13,199 nt of DNA from Oscillospiraceae bacterium (GTDB lineage: Bacteria; Bacillota; Clostridia; Oscillospirales; Acutalibacteraceae), in contig JAQXLO010000223.1 in assembly GCA_029012165.1 (NCBI GenBank), forward strand, positions 1 through 13,199, written 5' to 3'. Shown here piece after piece: positions 6,971-13,199 of the stretch (the first letter of the stretch is position 1; each line of letters opens with the position of its first letter). The position numbers and the translations under genes are program-made. The notes under the pieces are model-generated. The model was not told the origin of the DNA, did no database searches, and worked only from the letters and a program-made list of their open reading frames with translations.

Positions 6971-9049
6971 TTACAATGCACGAACGCACAGCACATCTCC
7001 CGGTTTCGTGGAGATCGTGATCGTTGTCGTCTCAAAAACCCGCACACTTCCGTCCTGCATTTGCAGGGCGGTTTTTTTGTAGGGATTCAGCAGATGCAGC
7101 GTCTCTCCCCGCTCGCTGACGATGCGCACATCGCACACCTCACCCGCCCGCATCGAAGCCGACACCAAAAATGCGCCGTCTGCCCGCAGATTCTCGAAGC
7201 GGGCGTCTATGGTTTTGTCCCACACGGGGAACAAACACAACACCCCCTCGTGGCTTTGCAGCGCCATTTCGTTGAGCGTCGCAGCGACAATCGGACAGTT
7301 TTCCAAACAGCCGCCCGCATAGGTTGGAATATAATTGGGCTGATAGCGCCTGTCTATCATCGTATGCAATTCCCGGACGATGCGCTCGGGCGTGATCCCC
7401 AAGCGTGCCGCCATGGGGAAAAAGGAGCTGACGGCGTTGCCGTCATCAAAGCAGTACGCCGCTTTCATGCGGAAAGTATTGCGGGCGATTTTGAGAAGCT
7501 CCGGCTCGGAGGACAATCCCACAGCGCCGCAGGGATAAACGTGCTGTAGTCCCACGTCATTGCTGTCGTTCCACCTTTGACCCGACTGTGTATACCGAAA
7601 CACCTTGCGCCCCCGGCGGCGACAGGTCGGGAACGGCGGCAAAAGCGCCAGCATTTCCTGCCACCGACTTTGCCTGTCCGCATCCACGCCCAAAGCCTGC
7701 GCCATATCGACAGCCGCCGCAAGGCACATGCGCAGCAGACCGAGGGTAAGAACGTTATTTTTGTCGTGGATATATTTATATTTCTTTTCGGAGAAATCCG
7801 CCTTGTAGTAAGGCACTTCATGTGCGGCATCCTTGGGGATCGTCAAAAAGCCGTTTTCGATCACGGCGTAGTCCTCGAAAAAGGTCAGACATTCTTTGAT
7901 ATACGGGTAGGCGTGCGCTCGGGCATAATCCGTGTCCCGGGTACTGCGCCAGCGAAAAATCAGAATATCCGCCGGGTGAATGGCGTTGCTTTTCTGTCCC
8001 AAAAAAAGGCGCAGGAACCAATGGGGCAGTTTTTTTTGCATCTCCGTGCATATTCCCAAAGGACCGATGCCCACGGGGTACAGCACGCCCCGACAGCCGA
8101 ATTCGGCGGCGAAAGCCTTTCCCCTCTCCAAAAAATCCTCCAGCGGGCCGTGGTAGCAGTCCGTCAACTCCGTATGGTTGGAGGAACAGGCGGCATAGAA
8201 CGGCGCCTGATAGTTGTAGTTCAAGTGGTAGTCGCTGTGCCAGTTCGGGTGCTCCACCGTGACGAAGTTACCGTACAGTCCCGGAGCAAAATGCCGATTA
8301 CCCGCACAACACGCCAAAAGGTACTGCGAAGCGTACCAACCGTTTTCCAGTTCCTCGTCCGAAAGCGTAAAGGAGGACTTTTGCCAAAACGCCGTCCACG
8401 CTTCGTCGTGCGCACGCAAAAGCTGTGCAAAGCGGTCGGCATCCGTAGCAACGGCTTCTTGCAGACAAAGCTGCTTCGGATGTTCCGTGTCGTGATTGGT
8501 TGCCGCCCAAACCGCCCACTGCGTATTGCTCACCGTTTTCAGCACAGCAAAGGCGTGGGTTTCAAACAGATATTCCTCCCCCGCAAAACTGCGGAAGATG
8601 CCCGGCATTCCCTTTTCGCAAAATTCACCGAACACGCCGTCCTCGGCATCGGGCGTCAGACGTAAAACCGGCTGTATCGGCACATTGCCGGCATCTTCAA
8701 GCAAAACGACGTTTTCCGTTTTGCACACACGCAAATGCACCGCACAGCATCGGGCGCCGTCGGCAAAGGTACAGCGCAGTTCCCCCTTGTCCATGTCCTG
8801 CTGTACATAGTAGTGTGCATACAGTGCGGCGGGTACGGGGATATCCACCACACCCAAGGGATGCAGTCCGCCGCTTTCTGCCCGCTCCATCCCCATCCAC
8901 ACATCGCATTTGCACAGAAAGATACGCATTCCCTCGGCGTATGTGCCGAGAATGACGCCCAAATCGCCGTTGCCGTTCACGGCGCCGTCAGGGATAGAGC
9001 TTTTGCCGGAAACAATCGGCGCTTTGTCCAATGTCGCAATATGTCTCAT
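6971..9049 (-). CDS. GH95-like / DUF5703-like glycoside hydrolase
   Basis: A 692-aa enzyme without a signal peptide. The N-terminal beta domain has NGNGDLG (25-31) and a later CDVW, as in GH95 and DUF5703 N-domains. The (alpha/alpha)6 barrel includes GLYGNF (257-262) and HSDYHLNYNY, where N277 and N279 match the Asn pair of GH95 alpha-L-fucosidases (N421/N423 in the bifidobacterial enzyme). The C-terminal part has NEMALQSH (593-600) and RADGAF. Where GH95 enzymes usually carry an HRHxSHL-type motif, this protein reads DVGLQHVYPCGAVGL, so fucosidase activity should not be assumed; it may hydrolyse another alpha-glycoside. ATG at 9049 was chosen because AAGGA lies 7 bases upstream and homology begins there; the frame beyond it only reads through mltG. 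It follows mltG with a 4-base gap, so the two are probably one operon. Confidence 0.75.
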   Translation of the reverse strand: MRHIATLDKAPIVSGKSSIPDGAVNGNGDLGVILGTYAEGMRIFLCKCDVWMGMERAESGGLHPLGVVDIPVPAALYAHYYVQQDMDKGELRCTFADGARCCAVHLRVCKTENVVLLEDAGNVPIQPVLRLTPDAEDGVFGEFCEKGMPGIFRSFAGEEYLFETHAFAVLKTVSNTQWAVWAATNHDTEHPKQLCLQEAVATDADRFAQLLRAHDEAWTAFWQKSSFTLSDEELENGWYASQYLLACCAGNRHFAPGLYGNFVTVEHPNWHSDYHLNYNYQAPFYAACSSNHTELTDCYHGPLEDFLERGKAFAAEFGCRGVLYPVGIGPLGICTEMQKKLPHWFLRLFLGQKSNAIHPADILIFRWRSTRDTDYARAHAYPYIKECLTFFEDYAVIENGFLTIPKDAAHEVPYYKADFSEKKYKYIHDKNNVLTLGLLRMCLAAAVDMAQALGVDADRQSRWQEMLALLPPFPTCRRRGRKVFRYTQSGQRWNDSNDVGLQHVYPCGAVGLSSEPELLKIARNTFRMKAAYCFDDGNAVSSFFPMAARLGITPERIVRELHTMIDRRYQPNYIPTYAGGCLENCPIVAATLNEMALQSHEGVLCLFPVWDKTIDARFENLRADGAFLVSASMRAGEVCDVRIVSERGETLHLLNPYKKTALQMQDGSVRVFETTTITISTKPGDVLCVRAL
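7050..7078 (+). terminator. Rho-independent terminator on the plus strand, inside the GH95-like gene
   Basis: A 9-pair stem (7050-7058 with 7063-7071, one G-U pair) has the loop ATTT and is followed by seven T (7072-7078). It faces the plus strand, 115 bases after the helix-turn-helix gene, and is the best terminator for that transcript. It lies within codons of the opposing GH95-like gene, where the T run encodes two lysines (K658, K659). On the minus strand the G-U pair becomes an A/C mismatch and no U-tract follows, so the host gene should be read through. Confidence 0.7.
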
Positions 9050-9053
9050 GGTC

Positions 9054-9863
9054 TCATCCTTCGGAATTTTGAATAGCCGCACACACCTTTTCATGCTCGG
9101 CAAAGGTGGCGGAGTAGTGGAATGCGCCGTCCTTGTCGGTGACGAAGTAGAGGTACTCTGTGTCCTCGGGGTACAGCGCCGCTTCGATGGCGGCGACACC
9201 GGGATTGCAGATGGGTCCCTCGGGCAGCCCGGCAAAGCGGTAGGTATAGTACAGCGGCGCATACGTTTCGTACACTTCATCGTCCCAGCCGTCCGGGCAG
9301 AGATACGCCATGACATTTCTTTCCAAATAATAGTATGTGACATCGCACTGCAGCATCATGCCGCTGTCCAGACGGTTGTGCAGCACGGAGGACACGGTTT
9401 TCATCTCGCTGTGAATGCCCGCCTCCGCCTGAATGATGGACGCCAGCGTCAGTACTTCGTCCATGGTCATGCCCAGCTCTGCGGCACGGGTTTTGTATGC
9501 ATCGGTCAGCTTTCTTTCCGTGTTGTTCAAAAAGCGGCTCAGGGCAGTTTGTGCCGACTCGTTTTTGTAGAACTCGTAGGTGTCCGGGAACACATAGCCC
9601 TCCAGAAGGAACGCTCTTGTGCGCCCTTGCAGCGGCAGGGCAAAGGCGCTGTCGGATTGGTTGACCGCCTCCACAAAATCCGCTGCCGAGCAGACGCCGT
9701 TTTGCTCCAAAAGCTGTGCGATCTGGTACACGGTCTTGCCCTCGGGGAACATGACCGTCACCGTATTCGGTGCCGCCTGCGTCGTCTGCGGCTGCGTTTT
9801 TTTGCCGCAGGCACACAGGAAAAGCAGCAGAACCGCCAAAAGAAATGCGCTGATTTTTTTCAT
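9054..9863 (-). CDS. mltG: Endolytic transglycosylase MltG-like lipoprotein
   Basis: YceG/MltG enzymes cut nascent glycan strands inside the chain at the outer face of the membrane and are thought to set strand length by releasing them from synthesis. This 269-aa protein begins with a lipoprotein signal (MKK, hydrophobic 5-16, lipobox LCAC with C19), so it is probably lipid-anchored instead of held by the usual transmembrane helix. A LysM-like subdomain (about 33-85, FPEGKTVYQIAQLL) is followed by the catalytic YceG domain with LEGYVFPDTYEF (87-98), LASIIQAEAG (140-149, catalytic Glu probably E147), SVLHNRLDSGMMLQ and GLPEGPICNPG (212-222). It is somewhat shorter than typical. GGAG lies 8 bases before the ATG. 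The GH95-like gene follows at once; the 54-aa gene diverges upstream. Confidence 0.92.
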   Translation of the reverse strand: MKKISAFLLAVLLLFLCACGKKTQPQTTQAAPNTVTVMFPEGKTVYQIAQLLEQNGVCSAADFVEAVNQSDSAFALPLQGRTRAFLLEGYVFPDTYEFYKNESAQTALSRFLNNTERKLTDAYKTRAAELGMTMDEVLTLASIIQAEAGIHSEMKTVSSVLHNRLDSGMMLQCDVTYYYLERNVMAYLCPDGWDDEVYETYAPLYYTYRFAGLPEGPICNPGVAAIEAALYPEDTEYLYFVTDKDGAFHYSATFAEHEKVCAAIQNSEG

Positions 9864-9895
9864 GAGATCCGCTCCGATTCGGTATTATTTTCTGC

Positions 9896-9924
9896 GTATG
9901 GTGTGTGCGAAAAGCGCCACACTA
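9896..9924 (+). promoter_or_regulatory. Possible forespore (sigma-G/F type) promoter of the 54-aa gene
   Basis: GTATG (9896-9900), 17 bases and CACACTA (9918-9924) resemble the sigma-G pattern GHATR-N17/18-CATWHTA with one mismatch in the -10. An imperfect inverted repeat (9901-9909 with about 9914-9922) overlaps it. No clear vegetative promoter was seen before this gene. The motif is short and loose, so the call is tentative. Confidence 0.25.
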
Positions 9925-9939
9925 CAAAAGGGTGATAAC

Positions 9940-10104
9940 ATGAAGCACAAGAAAAAGCGCAAGCTTCCCGGCTCCGTGATGTACAAAAACGTGGTCAGTC
10001 TTTGGGAAGCGCTTCCGCAGGACAAAACAGACCCCAACGGCAGCTACACCGGCCGTCCCGAACAGACGAAGGAAACGCCGGTACAGGATGCGGACGACCT
10101 ATAA
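9940..10104 (+). CDS. Conserved small protein of unknown function (54 aa)
   Basis: A 54-aa protein with a strongly basic N-terminus (MKHKKKRKLPGS) and an acidic C-terminus ending PVQDADDL. A central DPNGSYTGRP stretch resembles a pattern I associate with short uncharacterised clostridial proteins of the form DPxGSYTG...PVQDADDL. This is from memory and not verified. It has no membrane segment, signal peptide, cysteines or known domain, and is probably soluble and largely disordered. AAAGGG lies about 7 bases before the ATG, and a strong terminator follows the stop within 10 bases, so it looks like a real single-gene unit. It diverges from mltG and converges on the lipoprotein gene. Function is unknown. 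Confidence 0.7.
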   Translation: MKHKKKRKLPGSVMYKNVVSLWEALPQDKTDPNGSYTGRPEQTKETPVQDADDL

Positions 10105-10111
10105 ATCGTGC

Positions 10112-10151
10112 AAAAACAGACGGAACGGCACAAACCGTTCTGTCTGTTTTT
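10112..10151. terminator. Strong bidirectional terminator between the 54-aa gene and the lipoprotein gene
   Basis: A 17-pair stem (10112-10128 with 10135-10151) with loop CACAAA carries an A-run on one arm and a T-run on the other, so both strands end in a U-tract. It sits 7 bases after the 54-aa gene stop and 3 bases after the opposing lipoprotein stop. The one imperfect pair is G-U on the plus strand and C/A on the minus strand, so it fits the 54-aa gene slightly better. Confidence 0.93.
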
Positions 10152-10154
10152 TGT

Positions 10155-10928
10155 TCAGCTGCCGAACTCCACCTCGGGCTTGATCTGGGTGATGACGCCA
10201 TCGTTCAGCGTGATAGCTGCCGTGTAGCGGAACACCGAGTACACCGGCTCCTGCCTGTTGTCAAACACAAGTCCGGGATTGATCTCCACCGTGATGGTGT
10301 CGCCCAGGGTGAAATCCTGCACGGTATCGGTATAGACACCCAAAAGCTCGCCGTACTTTCCCTCCATCACAAAGGGCTTCGGCGTGCCGTCCACATACAG
10401 CACATAGTCTCTGTCGGACGTTTTCTCTGCGATGATGTGGTTGCCGGCTTCGGACGATGCCTTTTCATAGGAATACACGCAGTCCTGCATCCCCTTTTTG
10501 CTGCACAGCAAAATGTGCAGCGTCTCGTTGAAGCGTGGGGAAGCAGACTCCTCCACGTAGGTGACGGCGATATCCTTTTCCCCGTCACCGTTGTAATCGT
10601 GCAGATACACATACGGCTGCGCCAGCTGGGGAATGAAATCCCACGGAAAATACTGCAAAAAGCCGTTGTATTTCACCAAAACGCCCTGCATGACTTTGGG
10701 ATTCACAACGTACAGAAACAAGCCGTCCTCCGGCTTGGCAGTCAAAAGCGGGTAGTCCACGTCCATATTCAGCAGGTCGTTCACATCCTCGGACAAGGCG
10801 GATGCATCTATCGTCAGCTCATCCGGCAGGTTCAAAACCTTGTAGCCACCCGATCTTTTTGTACAGCTGCAAAGCGGCAGAACGACGATCAGGGCGGCGA
10901 GCACCGAAACAAGAATTTTTTTCATCAT
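10155..10928 (-). CDS. Lipoprotein of unknown function with an EF-hand-like calcium loop
   Basis: A 257-aa exported lipoprotein: MMKK, hydrophobic segment 5-18, lipobox LCSC with C22 as the modified residue. The rest should lie on the outer face of the membrane. A loop DYNGDGEKDI (111-120) fits the calcium-binding pattern DxNxDGxxD seen in EF-hand, dockerin and FG-GAP/VCBS repeats; its setting (YVYLHDYNGDGEKDIAVTYV) is like a single FG-GAP blade. No catalytic motif was seen. The first ATG was chosen because GGGAG lies 7 bases upstream; it overlaps the gtrA-family stop by 4 bases (ATGA), so the two are probably coupled. It is the last gene before a strong terminator. The lipoprotein call is firm; the role is unknown. 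Confidence 0.85.
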   Translation of the reverse strand: MMKKILVSVLAALIVVLPLCSCTKRSGGYKVLNLPDELTIDASALSEDVNDLLNMDVDYPLLTAKPEDGLFLYVVNPKVMQGVLVKYNGFLQYFPWDFIPQLAQPYVYLHDYNGDGEKDIAVTYVEESASPRFNETLHILLCSKKGMQDCVYSYEKASSEAGNHIIAEKTSDRDYVLYVDGTPKPFVMEGKYGELLGVYTDTVQDFTLGDTITVEINPGLVFDNRQEPVYSVFRYTAAITLNDGVITQIKPEVEFGS

Positions 10929-11461
10929 TTGGATTCTCCCTTATCTGCGTTATTTCGGAAAACGAGCAGTTTGCTGATGAAGTAGTTCAAAATCACGATG
11001 ACCACCTGCACCAGCACCTTGGAGAGCATTTCTCCCATCGACAACACCGTAACGAACAAGAACATCAGTGCCGTATCCACGAGCAGTGTCGTCAGTCTGC
11101 CGCCCACAAAAGAGGACAGCTCCCGCAGAACGGTTTTTTTATCCCTCGCCTTGGATGCAAACACAAATAATTTGTTGGTGACAAAGGCGAATGCCACTGC
11201 GCAGATCCACGAAATGACATTGGATTCCACATAGGCGAAGTTTTTTTCGGTATGCAGGATGTAGTGCAAAACACCCGGATACCCCACCGCCGAGAAAAGC
11301 CTGTCCGGCAGCCAAAAGGTGGCGAGGGAGACGACCGTGGTCAGCACGCCGAAGAAAAGGTACGAGAGTACCTCACGGTTGCAGATCTTGCCGAACAGTT
11401 TGTGTGTGTTTAAAAATTGATAAAGGGACAGTTTTTCGATCCATGTCCAGAACTTATCCAT
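10925..11461 (-). CDS. GtrA-family membrane protein
   Basis: A 178-aa integral membrane protein with four predicted helices (about 33-51, 78-98, 119-138, 143-165) and the GtrA pattern: EVLSYLFFGVLTT before helix 1, NVISWICAVAFAFVTNKLFVF through helix 2, FVGGRLTTLLVD in helix 3 and ILNYFISKLLVF at the end. GtrA proteins are linked to transfer of polyprenyl-phosphate-linked sugars across the membrane for decoration of surface polysaccharide or teichoic acid. Which sugar or polymer is involved here cannot be told, and no glycosyltransferase neighbour is present. GGAG lies 6 bases before the ATG, and part of it can pair with sequence upstream (hairpin at 11468-11481). It overlaps the downstream lipoprotein gene by 4 bases. 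Confidence 0.9.
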   Translation of the reverse strand: MDKFWTWIEKLSLYQFLNTHKLFGKICNREVLSYLFFGVLTTVVSLATFWLPDRLFSAVGYPGVLHYILHTEKNFAYVESNVISWICAVAFAFVTNKLFVFASKARDKKTVLRELSSFVGGRLTTLLVDTALMFLFVTVLSMGEMLSKVLVQVVIVILNYFISKLLVFRNNADKGESK

Positions 11462-11467
11462 AGTATG

Positions 11468-11516
11468 CTCCGAAAGCGGAGGAATCGGGAGCGAGACCCG
11501 ATCCCTCCGAAAAAAA
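11468..11516 (-). other. Strong hairpin with a competing smaller hairpin between the aconitase X pair and the gtrA-family gene
   Basis: On the minus transcript a run of seven U directly follows the small-subunit stop. It is followed by a 13-pair stem (11509-11497 with 11489-11477, one G-U pair) with a 7-base loop, then CTTTC and the ribosome binding site of the gtrA-family gene. Because the U-run precedes the stem, this is not a standard terminator in either direction. CTCCG at 11481-11477 can alternatively pair with CGGAG at 11472-11468, which contains that ribosome binding site. The two hairpins share bases and cannot form together. Confidence 0.55.
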
Positions 11517-11981
11517 TCAGTCTACGGTAACCGTGCCGTCCGGGGCAACGGTGATCTTCATGCCGTCCTTGACATAGTCGAGGAACTCCTGACCGAGACA
11601 GTCCACGGTGACCATGGGCGTGTCGCAGAAGTTAGCGGCAAGGATGGCGCCGGCTGCCGCCAGGGAGTCGATGTGCTCGGAGAACAGCAGACAGGCGGGT
11701 GCTTTGCCCAGAGACTTGGCACAGTACAGCACCATGCCGCCCGTGGTGGAGCCGATGGTCTGGGGCAGGCAAAGGGCACGGTTGAGCAGGGGTTTGCGAT
11801 AGAGATCCTTGTTATTCTGGTCGTCACACTCGGTCTGCTTGTACTTGCTGCCGAGAATCGGAATATCGCCGAACTGCAATGCACCCTGGAATGAAGCGAG
11901 CGTGTTGAATCCGCCGTGCGATACGACCGCCTCTGCGGTGCAGGTGCCGGCGACTACGGGGCGTCCTTTAAACTGTTTCAT
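11517..11981 (-). CDS. Aconitase X swivel-domain protein (small subunit, DUF126)
   Basis: The small partner of a two-chain aconitase X, which closes over the Fe-S active site of the large subunit to dehydrate a hydroxy acid. Known aconitase X substrates are cis-3-hydroxy-L-proline in bacteria and 5-phosphomevalonate in archaea; the substrate here is unknown. The 154-aa protein shows the family order: KGRPVVAGTCTAEAVVS (5-21), a middle segment, IGSTTGGMVLY (76-86), APACLLF and AAGAILAANFCDTPMV. The usual Arg-containing PSGRGSSTGS loop is here PQTIGSTTGG, without the Arg, and the middle segment (residues 45-70, SKYKQTECDDQNNK onward) has no counterpart I recognise. AAGGAGG lies 9 bases before the ATG, inside the last codons of the large subunit; only one base separates the two genes. 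Confidence 0.82.
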   Translation of the reverse strand: MKQFKGRPVVAGTCTAEAVVSHGGFNTLASFQGALQFGDIPILGSKYKQTECDDQNNKDLYRKPLLNRALCLPQTIGSTTGGMVLYCAKSLGKAPACLLFSEHIDSLAAAGAILAANFCDTPMVTVDCLGQEFLDYVKDGMKITVAPDGTVTVD

Positions 11982-11982
11982 C

Positions 11983-13199
11983 TCACTTTACCTCCTTGGT
12001 GATGATATCAAGAATCTGCTCGCTTCTGTAATAGCGAGAGGTGGTGTATGTTCTGAGCTTGTTGGAGCAGGTAATGACGTTCTTCTTTTTGCACAAGGGA
12101 TTATTCATGTACATCAGCGGGCAGATGTAGCTCAGCACCACGCCGCAGTCCTTGAGTACCTTGGCCTTGGGTGTCTTTTCAAACGCTTCCTTAACGCCCG
12201 GCGCTGCGGTAAAGACGGTGGGCACGGTGACCTTCTTCAGGCCGTTCTTTTTCAGTGCGGCAGCAACATTGTCGGTCCACTCGTTGAGCTGTGCCATGGA
12301 CAGGTGCGGACAGCCCACAAAGCAAAGCTCCGGCTTTGCGCTTGCGTCCTTCCACATGACGGGATAGCTGTTTTGTACACGGGCAAGCTCTGCATCGTCA
12401 ATGACGTAGACCTTGGCGCCCTGTGCAATCAGCGCTTCGCCCTGCTCCTTCGCTTCGGGCGTGAGACCGGCAATATGGTACAGACCCACGGCGCCGTTGG
12501 AGGCGGTTGCCGCACCGAAATCCTTGAGATAGGCGCAAGCGTCGTCCGTCAGCTCCGTGCCCAGCCACTGCTCCATACCTTTGACGTAGGGGACATCCTC
12601 CATGACCTTCATGCCGATGGCGGAGCCGAGCACCTGTGCCTCCGGCTTCTTGGTGGTCTTGACCTCGATGATCCATGTGGCCTTTCTGCCCTCATCGGTC
12701 AGCAGACCGAAATAGGGAACACAGCCCACGATGGAGCCGAACAGCTCGATGATGCCGGAGTTTCTGTTGCAGCGAGCGCCGAGAACGGAGTTTGCATAAA
12801 CAACAGCCGAGGACTCAGCCCATGAAAGAACTTCGCCCTTCTTGGGGATGTTGCCGACTTCGTCCATGTAGCAGGTGCAGGTGTAGGACTTGCTGTCGAT
12901 TAGGCCGAGCTTTGAAAGCTGAGCATCGTAGCTGTCCTGCATATTATACATAAACTTCTTGAAAACAACCTTCTGAAGGAAGTTTGCGGGTACATTGGGG
13001 TCGAGGGGCTTGGGGTCAACCGAGAACTTCTGAGTTGAAAGTGCGCCGCCCTCGATGAGCTTATCCATAAGCTCATAAACGGGCTTCATAACGCCGAGGC
13101 CGAAGCTTGTTACAAGGTGACCCATCTTGCTTGTGACGGGAACCATTTTCTCAGCGCCGAAAGCGTCGCCGTACATAACAAGGGTTTTCATAACCTTTG
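11983..13199 (-). CDS. Aconitase X catalytic domain (large subunit, DUF521), N-terminus outside window
   Basis: Catalytic chain of the aconitase X (AcnX) hydro-lyase, an Fe-S dehydratase in the cytosol. Numbered from the first Met in the window (13191): MYGDAFGAEKMVPVTS (6-21), TCTCYMDEVGN with C105 and C107, WAESSAVVYANSVLGARCNRN (124-144), VGCPHLS with C294, and ICPLMY with C357. Three of these cysteines probably hold the cluster. The Met at 13191 is probably not the start: its AAAGG is only 2 bases away, the frame stays open to the edge (codons for K and V precede it), and family members carry roughly 20-30 more residues before this point. The gene is therefore taken as cut by the right edge. 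It is followed after one base by its small subunit. Confidence 0.87.
   Translation of the reverse strand, partial: KVMKTLVMYGDAFGAEKMVPVTSKMGHLVTSFGLGVMKPVYELMDKLIEGGALSTQKFSVDPKPLDPNVPANFLQKVVFKKFMYNMQDSYDAQLSKLGLIDSKSYTCTCYMDEVGNIPKKGEVLSWAESSAVVYANSVLGARCNRNSGIIELFGSIVGCVPYFGLLTDEGRKATWIIEVKTTKKPEAQVLGSAIGMKVMEDVPYVKGMEQWLGTELTDDACAYLKDFGAATASNGAVGLYHIAGLTPEAKEQGEALIAQGAKVYVIDDAELARVQNSYPVMWKDASAKPELCFVGCPHLSMAQLNEWTDNVAAALKKNGLKKVTVPTVFTAAPGVKEAFEKTPKAKVLKDCGVVLSYICPLMYMNNPLCKKKNVITCSNKLRTYTTSRYYRSEQILDIITKEVK
11991..11997 (-). promoter_or_regulatory. Ribosome binding site of the aconitase X small subunit
   Basis: A full-strength AAGGAGG on the minus strand, 9 bases before the ATG at 11981, encoded within the last Lys-Glu-Val codons of the large subunit. 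It supports tight co-translation of the two subunits. Confidence 0.8.

Noticed and set aside
7577..8665. Long open plus-strand frame opposite the GH95-like gene
   Set aside because: Arg/His/Val-rich translation with no domain; the minus strand carries the recognisable enzyme.
9050..9343. N-terminal extension of the GH95-like gene
   Set aside because: It reads mltG in the wrong frame and gives no family resemblance; ATG at 9049 has a proper ribosome binding site.
11477..11516. Hairpin read as a Rho-independent terminator
   Set aside because: On the minus strand the U-run lies before the stem, and on the plus strand the stem is followed by A's, so neither direction has the required order.
1..13199. 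Defence island, mobile element, CRISPR array, tRNA or riboswitch
   Set aside because: No transposase, integrase, phage protein, regular direct-repeat array, cloverleaf or known riboswitch core was seen; gene content and codon use look chromosomal throughout.

Overview
The window looks like a chromosomal segment of a moderately high-GC, spore-forming Firmicute of the class Clostridia, probably Oscillospiraceae/Ruminococcaceae-like. Support: both subunits of dipicolinate synthase (a spore-specific enzyme), AGGAGG-type ribosome binding sites before nearly every gene, vegetative promoters of the TTGaca-N17-TAtaaT type, and a set of clostridial protein types (MurC, MltG, PncB, a small XRE-type regulator, a GtrA protein). 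No tRNA, rRNA, insertion sequence, phage gene or CRISPR array was seen. The genus is inference.

Layout, left to right. (1) 1-3469, minus strand: murC followed by a GH2 beta-galactosidase whose start overlaps the murC stop by 4 bases. The beta-galactosidase runs off the left edge. A strong promoter with two near-identical palindromic boxes drives the pair. (2) 3629-5010, plus strand: dpaA-dpaB, divergent from murC, overlapping by 4 bases, behind a candidate sigma-K-type mother-cell promoter. (3) 5056-6498, minus: pncB, convergent with dpaB, with a Rho-independent terminator in the gap. (4) 6689-6934, plus: a small helix-turn-helix regulator, divergent from pncB. Its best terminator lies inside the 3' end of the opposing gene. 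(5) 6971-9863, minus: mltG (lipoprotein lytic transglycosylase) followed 4 bases later by a GH95/DUF5703-like glycosidase. (6) 9940-10104, plus: a 54-aa protein of unknown function. (7) 10155-13199, minus: a two-subunit aconitase X (large subunit cut by the right edge), then a GtrA-family membrane protein and a lipoprotein with a calcium-loop-like motif. A strong shared terminator at 10112-10151 separates (6) and (7).

Themes. Peptidoglycan genes are twice paired tightly with a cytosolic-looking glycosidase gene (murC with beta-galactosidase, mltG with the GH95-like enzyme). This suggests a link between carbohydrate use and wall metabolism, but it may be accidental operon packing. dpaAB make the spore-core solute dipicolinate from a lysine-pathway intermediate. 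pncB recycles nicotinate into NAD. The aconitase X pair is probably a dehydratase of unknown substrate; its small subunit departs from the usual family motif. No complete new defence or mobile system is visible. The less ordinary elements are the twin operator in the murC promoter, the aconitase X pair with the competing hairpins behind it, the divergent GH95-like enzyme, the terminator buried in antisense coding sequence, and the 54-aa protein.
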